Assembly: GCA_903889265.1 (NCBI GenBank)
Contig: CAISWS010000431.1
Coordinates: 1-37,422, forward strand
From: an uncultured Bacteroidota bacterium
GTDB taxonomy: Bacteria > Bacteroidota > Bacteroidia > Chitinophagales > LD1
Length of the DNA stretch: 37,422 nt
Direction: 5' to 3'
Shown here: positions 17,972 to 28,691 of the stretch, one piece after another
Numbering within the stretch: position 1 is the first letter of the stretch
Layout of the letters: every line of letters starts with the position of its first letter
The notes under the pieces: generated by a model
Seen by the model: only the letters and a program-made list of their open reading frames with translations
Told to the model about the DNA's origin: nothing
The model's database searches: none
Program-made: the position numbers and the translations under genes

Positions 17972-18175
17972 ATGGACATAGTTGTAAATAATAAACCCGA
18001 AAAGCTGACTAATGGGGATAGGCTTTCTGAGCTGCTGGTGCAGTTGGGATTGTTTGAAAAAAAAGGGATTGCAGTAGCAGTCAATAACAATGTTATTGGC
18101 AAATCTGAATGGGAGAAATGTGGGCTAAATCAAAATGACAAAATCACCATTATACGACCAACCCAGGGGGGATAG
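17972..18175 (+). CDS. thiS: Sulfur carrier protein ThiS
   Basis: 67 aa, MDIVVNNKPEKL..., GIAVAVNNNVIGKSEWEKCGLNQNDKITIIRPTQGG with C-terminal GG. Confidence 0.95.
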   Translation: MDIVVNNKPEKLTNGDRLSELLVQLGLFEKKGIAVAVNNNVIGKSEWEKCGLNQNDKITIIRPTQGG

Positions 18176-18246
18176 AAAGTATGGAGTATAGAGTATTAAG
18201 ACCTGACAGGTTGTAGATAATTTAAGAGCGACTTTAAAATTTATAA

Positions 18247-20139
<1,893 letters not shown>

Positions 20140-20144
20140 ATGCT

Positions 20145-20184
20145 CCTCATCCTAAATCCTTCTCCAAAGGAGACGGACTTTAAA
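20145..20184. repeat. Solo arm of CCTCATCC intergenic repeat family, within the thi operon
   Basis: CCTCATCCTAAATCCTTCTCCAAAGGAGACGGACTTTAAA; near-identical to 28693-28730 (CCTCATCCTAAATCCTTCTCCGAGGGAGAAGGACTTTGAG). Confidence 0.7.
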
Positions 20185-20196
20185 TGAAATTGTTTT

Positions 20197-20964
20197 ATGC
20201 AAATATTGCCAGACAGGCCCATTGTTTTAACCATTGCAGGGTTTGACCCCAGTGGTTGCGCAGGGCTATTGGCTGATATAAAAACCTTTGAGGCAAATGG
20301 CGTGCATGGCATGGCTGTTTGCACTGCTAACACGATACAAAATGTAAATGCCTTTAAGAAGGCAAACTGGGTAGACCGGGAGGAAATAACCAGACAGCTA
20401 AGTTTGCTGCAAGAGGAGGTGAATTTTGATTTTGTAAAAATTGGCCTGGTGGAAAGCTTTGAGCTGATGCAACTTCTGGTTGATATGCTGATTGCACGGA
20501 CACCCGGAGTTAAAATAGTTTGGGACCCGGTGTGCAGTGCAAGTGCGGGATTTACTTTTCATACAAGAATAGGGACTGAATTGCTTGAAAAAATCTGCTC
20601 TAAACTGTTCTTAATTACCCCGAATTTAATCGAGCAGGAAATATTAACGCCCGGTAGGGACACCGATGATGCAGGCATGTATTTATCGCAGTTCTGTAAT
20701 GTATTAATTAAAGGTGGACATGGTGCTACAGAACAGAGCACAGATATACTTTACACAAAAACTTCTACATATCATTTGGAAACAACGAGGATAAAAGGAG
20801 TTGAGAAGCGGGGGACTGGCTGTGTGTTGTCATCGGCTATAGTGGCTAACCTTGCCAAAGGAGAAGATGTCAGGCAAGCCTGTGTTAACGCAAAGAGTTA
20901 TATCAATCATTATTTAGGCAGCAGTCGTTCTTTAATTGGTAGCCACAGTTATGAAAATCAGTAA
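20197..20964 (+). CDS. thiD: Hydroxymethylpyrimidine/phosphomethylpyrimidine kinase ThiD
   Basis: VLTIAGFDPSGCAGLLADIKTFEANGVHGMAVCTANTIQN, WDPVCSASAGF, LIKGGHG, KGVEKRGTGCVLSSAI. Confidence 0.94.
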   Translation: MQILPDRPIVLTIAGFDPSGCAGLLADIKTFEANGVHGMAVCTANTIQNVNAFKKANWVDREEITRQLSLLQEEVNFDFVKIGLVESFELMQLLVDMLIARTPGVKIVWDPVCSASAGFTFHTRIGTELLEKICSKLFLITPNLIEQEILTPGRDTDDAGMYLSQFCNVLIKGGHGATEQSTDILYTKTSTYHLETTRIKGVEKRGTGCVLSSAIVANLAKGEDVRQACVNAKSYINHYLGSSRSLIGSHSYENQ

Positions 20965-21562
20965 GCTCCATTATATAACTGCTAACCCTTTGCACGCTGA
21001 AGAAGCCTGTAAAGGTGGAGTGGACTGGATTCAGTTGCGTGTAAAGCACAGGAATGATGACGACTGGAAAATGATAGCGGAAGAAACAAAAGCTATTTGT
21101 AGCAAGTACGGAGCTAAACTGATTATTAACGACAGTGTTAAACTGGCTAAACTGGCTGGTGCAGATGGGGTTCATTTAGGGAAAGAAGATATGCCACCGG
21201 ATGAGGCAAGAAAATTGCTGGGCCCCGATTTTATCATTGGCGGAACGGCTAACACGTTTGAAGATATGGTAAGGCTTAATGCATTGAAGGTGGACTATAT
21301 TGGATTAGGGCCTTTCAGGTATACCCAAACAAAAACAAACCTGAGTGCACTGTTGGGATTGGAAGGATACCTGGATTTAATGAAGGCTTGTGTTGTGGCT
21401 CAGATAAAGGTGCCGGTTATAGCTATAGGAGGCATTAAAATAAATGATATTGAAGAGATAATGGCCACCGGTGTTTATGGTATAGCTGTTTCATCAGCCA
21501 TCAGCAACTCGGGTGATGTAACTGCCACTGCGCAGGCGTTTATTCGAAAATTGAAAAAATGA
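20951..21562 (+). CDS. thiE: Thiamine phosphate synthase ThiE
   Basis: Start MKISKLHYITANP at 20951 (ORF track 20936). IQLRVK, LIINDSVKLAKLAGADGVHLGKED, DYIGLGPFRYTQTKTN, VIAIGGI; 14-nt overlap with thiD. Confidence 0.93.
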   Translation: MKISKLHYITANPLHAEEACKGGVDWIQLRVKHRNDDDWKMIAEETKAICSKYGAKLIINDSVKLAKLAGADGVHLGKEDMPPDEARKLLGPDFIIGGTANTFEDMVRLNALKVDYIGLGPFRYTQTKTNLSALLGLEGYLDLMKACVVAQIKVPVIAIGGIKINDIEEIMATGVYGIAVSSAISNSGDVTATAQAFIRKLKK

Positions 21563-21568
21563 TTTTGT

Positions 21569-22345
21569 ATGGAAAGTAAAGGATTGAAAATAGGCGATAA
21601 GATTTTTAACTCGCGGTTGTTTACCGGTACCGGTAAATTTAGCTCATCGGGTTTGATGGAGCAGGCGCTGCTTGCTTCGGGCTCCGAACTTGTTACTGTG
21701 GCTTTAAAGCGGGTGGATGCACAAAACGAAGATGATGATATACTGAAACACCTTGGCCATCCGCAGTTTAATTTATTGCCGAATACCTCGGGTGTAAGAA
21801 CTGCAAAGGAAGCCGTGTTTGCTGCACAGATGGCGCGCGAAGCATTGGAAACTAACTGGCTGAAACTGGAGATTCATCCGGACCCCAAATATTTATTACC
21901 CGACCCGATAGAAACTTTGAAGGCCGCGGAAGAATTAGTAAAGCTTGGTTTTATTGTATTGCCTTACGTACACGCCGACCCTGTTTTATGTAAGCGATTG
22001 GAAGAAGTTGGAGTTGCTGCTGTAATGCCTTTAGGCTCGCCGATAGGAAGCAATAAAGGATTAAGAGCCAAGGACTTTCTGGAAATAATAATTGCACAAA
22101 GTAAAGTGCCTGTAGTGGTTGATGCCGGCATTGGTGCCCCGTCACATGCTGCTGAGGCGATGGAAATGGGTGCTGATGCCTTGCTTGTAAATACGGCCAT
22201 CGCTGTTGCCGGCGATCCTGTGCGGATGGCGATTGCTTTTAAAATGGCTGTTGATGCCGGGCGCATGGCATTTGAGGCGCGGTTGGCAAAGCCTTCGGGT
22301 TTGGCGGTTGCCAGTAGTCCGCTGACGGCTTTTCTGGAGGATTAA
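21569..22345 (+). CDS. thiG: Thiazole synthase ThiG
   Basis: [92 protein letters not shown]. Confidence 0.97.
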   Translation: MESKGLKIGDKIFNSRLFTGTGKFSSSGLMEQALLASGSELVTVALKRVDAQNEDDDILKHLGHPQFNLLPNTSGVRTAKEAVFAAQMAREALETNWLKLEIHPDPKYLLPDPIETLKAAEELVKLGFIVLPYVHADPVLCKRLEEVGVAAVMPLGSPIGSNKGLRAKDFLEIIIAQSKVPVVVDAGIGAPSHAAEAMEMGADALLVNTAIAVAGDPVRMAIAFKMAVDAGRMAFEARLAKPSGLAVASSPLTAFLED

Positions 22346-22452
22346 TTATAATTTAAATTCAAAATGCATTTATCGCACGGAGAGAATACAGAGTAAACAG
22401 CCGGGAAATACAAATAAATATTTTTTGAGGAGATGTCTAATTGAGTGATATT

Positions 22453-23577
22453 ATGTTTAAGGAACTGTTTGATACTTATGATTGGGATGAAGTAAAAGCA
22501 TCTATCTACGCGAAGACGGAGGGTGAAGTAGTTGAAGCTTTAAATAAAACGCATAGGAATCCGGAGGATTTTAAAGCACTGATTTCGCCTGCTGCTTTGC
22601 CGTTTTTAGAGGAGATGTCGCAATTGAGCCATGCACTTACGTTAAAGCGTTTCGGCAATACAATGCAGATGTATGTGCCGCTGTATCTTTCCAATGAGTG
22701 CCAGAATATTTGTAATTACTGCGGGTTTAGTTTTGATAACCACATTAAGCGCAAAACGCTTACGGATGATGAGATATTAAAAGAGGTTGCTGCTATTAAA
22801 GCATGGGGCTATGAGCACGTTTTGCTGGTAACCGGTGAAGCAAACCAGACAGTGGGTGTTCCTTATTTAAAACATGCCGTGCAGCTTATACGTGAGCATT
22901 TTGCCAATATTTCTATAGAGGTCCAGCCTTTGGAAGAAAATGAATATCAGGAACTAGCTGAAGAAGGTTTGAATGCTGTATTGGTTTATCAGGAAACTTA
23001 CCATAAGGATAATTATAAGGCACATCATCCTAAAGGAAAAAAATCAAATTTTTACTACCGGTTGGAAACTCCGGATAGATTGGGTAAAGCAGGAGTGCAC
23101 AAAATTGGCCTGGGTGTTTTGCTTGGGCTTGAAGACTGGCGAGTAGATAGTTTTTTTACAGCGTTGCACCTGGACTACCTGGAGAAAACATACTGGCAAA
23201 CCAAGTATGCGGTTTCGTTTCCACGCCTGAGGCCGGCTGAAGGTGTTTTATTGCCTAAAATGGAATTGCGCGATAAAGAGCTGGCTCAACTGATTTGTGC
23301 TTACCGCTTGTTTAACGGTGAAATAGAGCTGTCTATCTCCACCCGCGAAAATGAAAAATTCAGAAACAACATTATTAAGTTAGGAATCACTTCTATCAGT
23401 GCCGGTTCGAAAACAAACCCCGGGGGTTATGCAGTGGAACCTGAATCATTGGAACAATTTGCCATTTCGGATGAAAGGACACCGGCTGAAATTGCAACGA
23501 TGCTTAAACAAAACGGATACGAGCCTGTTTGGAAAGATTGGGACTTAGCATTAATGACCACCCGCCATGACCACTGA
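22453..23577 (+). CDS. thiH: 2-iminoacetate synthase ThiH (radical SAM)
   Basis: LYLSNECQNICNYCGFSFDN (CxxxCxxC), LLVTGEANQTVGVPYL, VYQETYHKDNYKAHHPKGKKSNFYYRLETPDRLGKAG. ATG at 22453 preferred over TTG at 22441. Confidence 0.96.
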   Translation: MFKELFDTYDWDEVKASIYAKTEGEVVEALNKTHRNPEDFKALISPAALPFLEEMSQLSHALTLKRFGNTMQMYVPLYLSNECQNICNYCGFSFDNHIKRKTLTDDEILKEVAAIKAWGYEHVLLVTGEANQTVGVPYLKHAVQLIREHFANISIEVQPLEENEYQELAEEGLNAVLVYQETYHKDNYKAHHPKGKKSNFYYRLETPDRLGKAGVHKIGLGVLLGLEDWRVDSFFTALHLDYLEKTYWQTKYAVSFPRLRPAEGVLLPKMELRDKELAQLICAYRLFNGEIELSISTRENEKFRNNIIKLGITSISAGSKTNPGGYAVEPESLEQFAISDERTPAEIATMLKQNGYEPVWKDWDLALMTTRHDH

Positions 23578-24625
23578 GGAATTAAAAAGGTATAACCGGC
23601 ACATTATTCTACCCGAAATAGGTTTGGAAGGCCAGCAGAAACTAAAACAGGCTAAGGTATTGGTTATTGGCGCCGGTGGCCTGGGTTGCCCGGTGTTGCA
23701 ATATCTTACAGCTGCCGGTGTGGGTACGCTCGGAATTGTGGATGAAGACAAAGTGGACGAGAGTAACCTGCAAAGACAAATTCTTTATACAACAAATGAT
23801 GTTGGAAAGTCAAAAGCAGAAACTGCAGCCGAAAGGCTGAAAGCGCAAAATCCCTTTTGTGAATTTAAAGTGCATGGTGTAAGGCTTACTGCCGCAAATG
23901 CAGTTGAAGTTATTTCAGGCTATGATATAGTGGTGGATGGCTCAGATAATTTCCCTACCCGTTACCTGGTGAATGATGCCTGTGTGATGCTGAACAAACC
24001 CCTGGTATTTGGTTCTGTATTTAAGTTTGAAGGGCAGGTTTCAGTTTTTAATTATAAGGGCGGCGCAACTTACAGGTGTTTGTATCCGGTGCCACCGGAT
24101 GCAGATGAAGTGCCGAACTGTTCAGATATTGGCGTGTTGGGGGTTCTGCCCGGCATAGCAGGGCTTTTGCAGGCTAACGAAGTGATTAAAATAATTACCG
24201 GGGGCGGAGAAGTTTTAAGCGGTAAGTTGTTACGTTTTGATGCCCTGAGTATGAATTTTGAGGCCTTTACTTTTGGATTGAACCCTGACAACCACAAGAT
24301 AAATTCGTTTGCGGACTATGACATGTTTTGTGGGATTGGGGTGAAGGAAATCTCTGCCGATGAGTTGAAAGAAAAGATACGCATGAATGAAAAAATGCAA
24401 ATTATTGATGTGCGTGAGCCTGCAGAATATGAGGTAAAAAATATCGGTGCACTTTCAATACCCTTGCGTGAGTTAGTTGAAAACCTGGATAAAATTCAGA
24501 GAGACATTCCGGTTGTTGTACATTGCCAGGGTGGAAGCAGAAGTAAAAAAGCAGTTGCCCTGTTGATTGAGAAGGGATTTGATAATGCAGTGTCGCTAAA
24601 AGGTGGAATTGCTGAATTTATTTAA
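23567..24625 (+). CDS. thiF: ThiF/MoeB-type adenylyltransferase with C-terminal rhodanese domain
   Basis: RYNRHIILPEIGLEGQQKLKQAKVLVIGAGGLGCPVLQYL, DNFPTRYLVND, then rhodanese-like IDVREPAEYEV...VVVHCQGGSRSKKAV. Confidence 0.9.
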   Translation: MTTEELKRYNRHIILPEIGLEGQQKLKQAKVLVIGAGGLGCPVLQYLTAAGVGTLGIVDEDKVDESNLQRQILYTTNDVGKSKAETAAERLKAQNPFCEFKVHGVRLTAANAVEVISGYDIVVDGSDNFPTRYLVNDACVMLNKPLVFGSVFKFEGQVSVFNYKGGATYRCLYPVPPDADEVPNCSDIGVLGVLPGIAGLLQANEVIKIITGGGEVLSGKLLRFDALSMNFEAFTFGLNPDNHKINSFADYDMFCGIGVKEISADELKEKIRMNEKMQIIDVREPAEYEVKNIGALSIPLRELVENLDKIQRDIPVVVHCQGGSRSKKAVALLIEKGFDNAVSLKGGIAEFI

Positions 24626-25236
24626 ACTCCGATAATAGATTGGATATCCTTAAACGCTTTCACCGGATTCGCACTTTGCCAGATACTTCCCAATAAAGCA
24701 GCTCCGTCAAAACCTGTTTCCTTAACGCTGCCAATGTTCCCGCTGGTTATGCCTCCCAGAGCAATTATACCGGGCAAATTTGTTTTTTCAAGCCTTAGCT
24801 GTTTCAGTTCTTCGACTAACGTTTTTAAATCAAATTTTGAATGGTAGCCGGGCTTGCTGATGCTTCCGAATATAGGACTTAGGAAAATGTATCTGTAGAG
24901 AAAGGTGTTTTCTTTAATATCCCGGATGCTGTGAAAGGAAGCTGAAATGATAGTTTCTGCATTTAGTTGAGGAGCCAGTTTTTTATTAGCCTCGTTCAGG
25001 TGAATACCTTTTATCGCAAATTTATTGGCAAGTTCAAAGTGAGAATGAAGCACAATTTTGCTAAGAAACTCCTTTGGGATGGCTGCTAAAAAATCTTCGG
25101 TTTGTTCAATCTTCCAATCAGGTTTCCGTAGATGAAAGGTGGTGAGGCCGCTTTGAAATAGTTGAGTGAGGTTTTCTAACTCGCCAGGCGTATCCTGTTC
25201 TGCCGACAAAAGTATTAAGTCAAAGGCGGTATTCAT
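24622..25236 (-). CDS. Divergent thiamine-phosphate-synthase-like protein (ThiE/TenI superfamily)
   Basis: TIM-barrel ThiE-like strands: LTTFHLRKPDW, LHSHFELANKFAIKGIHLNE, YIFLSPIFGSISKPGYHSKF, IIALGGITSGNIGSVKETGFDGAALLGSIW; canonical IND/HLGxxD/TxTK motifs altered. Confidence 0.8.
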   Translation of the reverse strand: MNTAFDLILLSAEQDTPGELENLTQLFQSGLTTFHLRKPDWKIEQTEDFLAAIPKEFLSKIVLHSHFELANKFAIKGIHLNEANKKLAPQLNAETIISASFHSIRDIKENTFLYRYIFLSPIFGSISKPGYHSKFDLKTLVEELKQLRLEKTNLPGIIALGGITSGNIGSVKETGFDGAALLGSIWQSANPVKAFKDIQSIIGV

Positions 25237-25284
25237 TTTACAGGAATTGAATTTGAATTGCTGTACAGAAGTAAGGCATACGGA

Positions 25285-25992
25285 TTATTTATTTATCACC
25301 CCATCCATTTTTGCTGCCAATAACTTAGCCCACTCTGCATACATTTTTCCCGAGGGATGAAGCCCATCTCCGGCCACATAATCCGGATGTTCTTTTAGTT
25401 GCCTTGAAATGGGAGTGATGTCAATATAATTTACGTTCGCCTTTACTGACTCCTGCTTATTAATGGAATTAAAAATATCGATGGCTTTACCAATTTCTTC
25501 GCGGCTTCTGCGGTCGTTAGCTGCAAAAGGGGTAGCCCCCCAATCGGGAATGGATATTACAAATACATGATTCCCTTTTCCACTTGCAAAATGTAAAGCC
25601 GTTTGCAATAACTCAATAAACTCTTTCCTGTATTGTTCGGCATCCCTGTCGCGGTATTGGTTGTTCACACCTATCAGCAGGGTCACAAATTCGTTATCGG
25701 AACGTGCGGTGTAATTTGCTTCTTTTATTGCTGCGGCCAATTCATCGGTGGTCCAGCCGGTTTTGGCAATAATGGTGGGCTTGTCAAAGTTAATTCCTGC
25801 CTTCTTCAACAACTCAACTGCTTGCATGGGAAATCTTTCCTGTTCAGTAACGGATTCGCCTATGGTGTATGAATCGCCAAGGCATAGCATGTGATAATTT
25901 TTTTCGGGCATCATCATAAAACTGGTTATCAGGGTCAGGCTAAAGAAAATTATAAGCCCCCAAGTCTGGCGCATATTAACGGGTTTAATCAA
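25285..25992 (-). CDS. SGNH/GDSL-family hydrolase, exported
   Basis: MLCLGDSYTIGESVTEQERFP (GDS block I), LLIGVNNQYRDRD (GxN), GDGLHPSGKMYAEWA (DxxH). Confidence 0.88.
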   Translation of the reverse strand: MIKPVNMRQTWGLIIFFSLTLITSFMMMPEKNYHMLCLGDSYTIGESVTEQERFPMQAVELLKKAGINFDKPTIIAKTGWTTDELAAAIKEANYTARSDNEFVTLLIGVNNQYRDRDAEQYRKEFIELLQTALHFASGKGNHVFVISIPDWGATPFAANDRRSREEIGKAIDIFNSINKQESVKANVNYIDITPISRQLKEHPDYVAGDGLHPSGKMYAEWAKLLAAKMDGVINK

Positions 25993-26641
25993 CTAAAATT
26001 TTCCCGGCTGCTTCTTTGCTCAAAAAAACTTCTTTCCTTCCTTTCAGCTCTACCAAAAGCGATTTGTCAAAATCTACCACTTCTTTTATTACCAGGCTGT
26101 CGTTTAACGCGATGCCCTGCTTATCTAAATATTTAAGGAAGGCGGTTGAGTTATCGGTTACGCTTACCACCTTTAATTTGCGGGCAACGCCGGCCTCAGG
26201 TAACGGCTTCGATTTAACTACTGCCAGTTTGCCGTTAGCATCAGGTATCGGGTCGCCGTGCGGGTCGAATTTAGGGTAACCTAAAAACTTGTCCAGTTCG
26301 TCCGTTAATTTATCGGACTGAATATGCTCAAGCTGTTCAGCCACTTCATGCACCTCATCCCACGTAAAATTCATGTTATTCACTAAGAAAGTTTCCCAAA
26401 GACGGTGCTTGCGAACGGTTTTAACCGCCTGTTTAAAACCTTCTTTGGTAAGCTTTGCCCCGTCGGCACGATTGTAATCTATCAGGCGTTTTTCATCCAG
26501 CTTTCGCAGCATGTCGGTAACCGAAGCGGGGTTAACCCCCAGCTTTTCCGCAATCAACTGATTGGTTGCCCGGTTGTCGTTTGCGCCATTGATTGAGAAA
26601 ATGGCTTTAAGATAATTCTCCTCTGTTGTTGATAATGGCAT
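25985..26641 (-). CDS. Metal-dependent transcriptional regulator, DtxR/MntR family with C-terminal FeoA/SH3-like domain
   Basis: STTEENYLKAIFSI...TNQLIAEKLGVNPASVTDMLRKLDEKRLIDYNRADGAKLTKEGFKQAVKTVRKHRLWETFLV, HEVAEQLEHIQSDKLTDELDKFLGYPKFDPHGDPIPD. Confidence 0.92.
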   Translation of the reverse strand: MPLSTTEENYLKAIFSINGANDNRATNQLIAEKLGVNPASVTDMLRKLDEKRLIDYNRADGAKLTKEGFKQAVKTVRKHRLWETFLVNNMNFTWDEVHEVAEQLEHIQSDKLTDELDKFLGYPKFDPHGDPIPDANGKLAVVKSKPLPEAGVARKLKVVSVTDNSTAFLKYLDKQGIALNDSLVIKEVVDFDKSLLVELKGRKEVFLSKEAAGKILVD

Positions 26642-26716
26642 ATGGCTGCAAAAATAGGGGAATTATTTGGCAAACCTGACTAAACGCGGGAATTAGCACA
26701 ATGCAAGGCTAAAAAT

Positions 26717-26738
26717 ATAATTAGGTAAGCCTAAGTAT
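26717..26738. promoter_or_regulatory. Candidate DtxR/MntR operator
   Basis: ATAaTTAGGTAAGCCTAAgTAT: imperfect 22-bp palindrome with TTAGG-N4-CCTAA core, resembling the DtxR/IdeR box, between the divergent regulator and Nramp genes; followed by TAGATTTG (TAnnTTTG-like) at 26745-26752. Confidence 0.7.
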
Positions 26739-26779
26739 TATTTTTAGATTTGCAAAATAATTATCATCTTGCAAATATT

Positions 26780-28666
26780 ATGAATCCGTTAATAACACAT
26801 GAATCGCTGGAGGAAGTGCACAACAGCATTGACACCACCAAAACCAAAGGTGGCTGGCGGCGCTTTTTGCTTTTTTCGGGCCCGGCGTTTTTAGTAGCGG
26901 TTGGTTATATGGACCCGGGAAACTGGGCAACGGATATTGCCGGTGGAAGTAAATATGGCTACTCGCTGATATGGGTGTTGCTTATGAGCAACCTGATTGC
27001 TATCCTTCTGCAAACCCTCAGCGCAAGATTGGGAGTGGTTAGGGGCCGTGATCTTGCACAGGCGTCGCGTGAAACCTACCCGCGTGCTGTAAACATTTCT
27101 CTCTGGATATTAGCTGAAATTGCCATTGCGGCCTGCGACCTTGCTGAAGTTATCGGCCTGGCCATTGGACTTAATTTACTTTTTGGGTTACCCCTGGTTT
27201 GGGGTGTGGTGCTGGCCATTTTCGACACGCTGATAATTTTGTATTTGCAGCGGAAGGGGATGAGATATATGGAGTTGCTGATACTATCGCTGGTGGCATT
27301 AATTGGTGCATCTTTTTTTGTAGAACTGGTTTTTGCCCGGCCGGATGTTGGGCAGATAGCGCTTGGTTTTATACCCGGGCTAAAAGATAGTGGTGCCCTT
27401 TACATTGCCATTGGTATTATAGGGGCAACGGTGATGCCGCATAATTTATATCTGCACTCATCACTGGTACAAACCCGACGGAGAAGCAAGGATGCTCAGG
27501 GAATTAAAACGGCTATCAAATTTAATTTACTCGATTCATCTGTGGCGCTTAACCTGGCTTTTTTGGTTAACGTTTCAATCCTGGTTTTGGCGGCAGCGGT
27601 GTTTTACAAAAACGGATATAACAACGTGGCCGAAATTCAGGATGCGCATAAATTACTTGCGCCACTGCTGGGACAGAAGATTGCGCCCATTTTATTTGCT
27701 ATTGCACTAATAGCTTCGGGGCAAAGTTCAACTATTACCGGTACCCTGGCAGGCCAAATTGTTATGGAAGGATACCTCGATTTACGCATTGCTCCCTGGC
27801 TGCGCAGATTAATTACCCGGTTACTTGCCATTACGCCCACACTTTTGGTTATTCAGTTTTTTGGTGAGGATAAACTAGGGGCATTGCTCATTCTGTCGCA
27901 GGTAATTTTAAGCCTGCAACTGGGATTTGCTGTTATACCTTTAATACAGTTTGTAAGCGATAAAAAGAAAATGGGAGAGTTTGCGATTTCAAAAACTGTC
28001 AAATTTTTTGCCTGGCTTTCAGCCGCCATTATTCTTGGTTTAAACTTTAAGCTGGTTTTCGAAACACTCGGCGACTGGGAGCAAAAGTTATCGGGCCACA
28101 CCTGGATATTCAATTTCATTATAATTCCGCTGGTATCCATTACCGGTTTATTGCTGGGTTATATTTTGTGGTGCGCTATCCTTGGCCAGCGCTGGAAGAA
28201 AAAAGAAGAAACGAATGTGCCGCACGGAAAGGCAGAGGATATTCCTATTATCAGCAGAATATCTTACCAGCACATAGCTATTTGTATTGATTTTTCAAAA
28301 AGCGATATTAAGGCCATAACTCAGGGTGTGGCGCACGGAGAGAAAACAACGGATTTTTACTTATTGCATGTGGTTGAAACAGCCGGCGCAAGGCAATTAG
28401 GTGAGGAAATACAGGACCATGAAACTAATGAAGACTGGGTGCAGTTAAAACAGTACGGCAATAAGCTTCGTGAGCAGGGTTATCATGTACATGAAAGATT
28501 AGGGTTCGGAGACCCCAAGACTGAATTACCACGCCTGGCCGAAAAAGTAAATGCCCAATTACTGGTTATTGGACAGCACGGCCACCAGGGCATAAAAGAC
28601 TTTGTTTTTGGCGAAACTATCTCGGTAGTAAGGCATAACGCGAAATGCCCGGTGCTGGTTGTTTAA
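26780..28666 (+). CDS. Nramp-family divalent metal transporter fused to a C-terminal universal stress protein (USP) domain
   Basis: ATG 26780 (TTG at 26750 in the track). GYMDPGNWATDIAGGSKYGY and IGATVMPHNLYLHSSLVQTR (Nramp signatures); C-terminal YQHIAICIDFSKSDIKAITQG...AEKVNAQLLVIGQHGHQGIKDFVFGETISVVRHNAKCPVLVV is USP-like. Confidence 0.93.
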   Translation: MNPLITHESLEEVHNSIDTTKTKGGWRRFLLFSGPAFLVAVGYMDPGNWATDIAGGSKYGYSLIWVLLMSNLIAILLQTLSARLGVVRGRDLAQASRETYPRAVNISLWILAEIAIAACDLAEVIGLAIGLNLLFGLPLVWGVVLAIFDTLIILYLQRKGMRYMELLILSLVALIGASFFVELVFARPDVGQIALGFIPGLKDSGALYIAIGIIGATVMPHNLYLHSSLVQTRRRSKDAQGIKTAIKFNLLDSSVALNLAFLVNVSILVLAAAVFYKNGYNNVAEIQDAHKLLAPLLGQKIAPILFAIALIASGQSSTITGTLAGQIVMEGYLDLRIAPWLRRLITRLLAITPTLLVIQFFGEDKLGALLILSQVILSLQLGFAVIPLIQFVSDKKKMGEFAISKTVKFFAWLSAAIILGLNFKLVFETLGDWEQKLSGHTWIFNFIIIPLVSITGLLLGYILWCAILGQRWKKKEETNVPHGKAEDIPIISRISYQHIAICIDFSKSDIKAITQGVAHGEKTTDFYLLHVVETAGARQLGEEIQDHETNEDWVQLKQYGNKLREQGYHVHERLGFGDPKTELPRLAEKVNAQLLVIGQHGHQGIKDFVFGETISVVRHNAKCPVLVV

Positions 28667-28691
28667 ATTTTCGGCAACTTTGCGAATACAA

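Noticed and set aside
22441-22452. TTG start for thiH
   Set aside because: The ATG at 22453 gives a more typical ThiH N-terminus (MFKELFDTYDWDEVKASIY).
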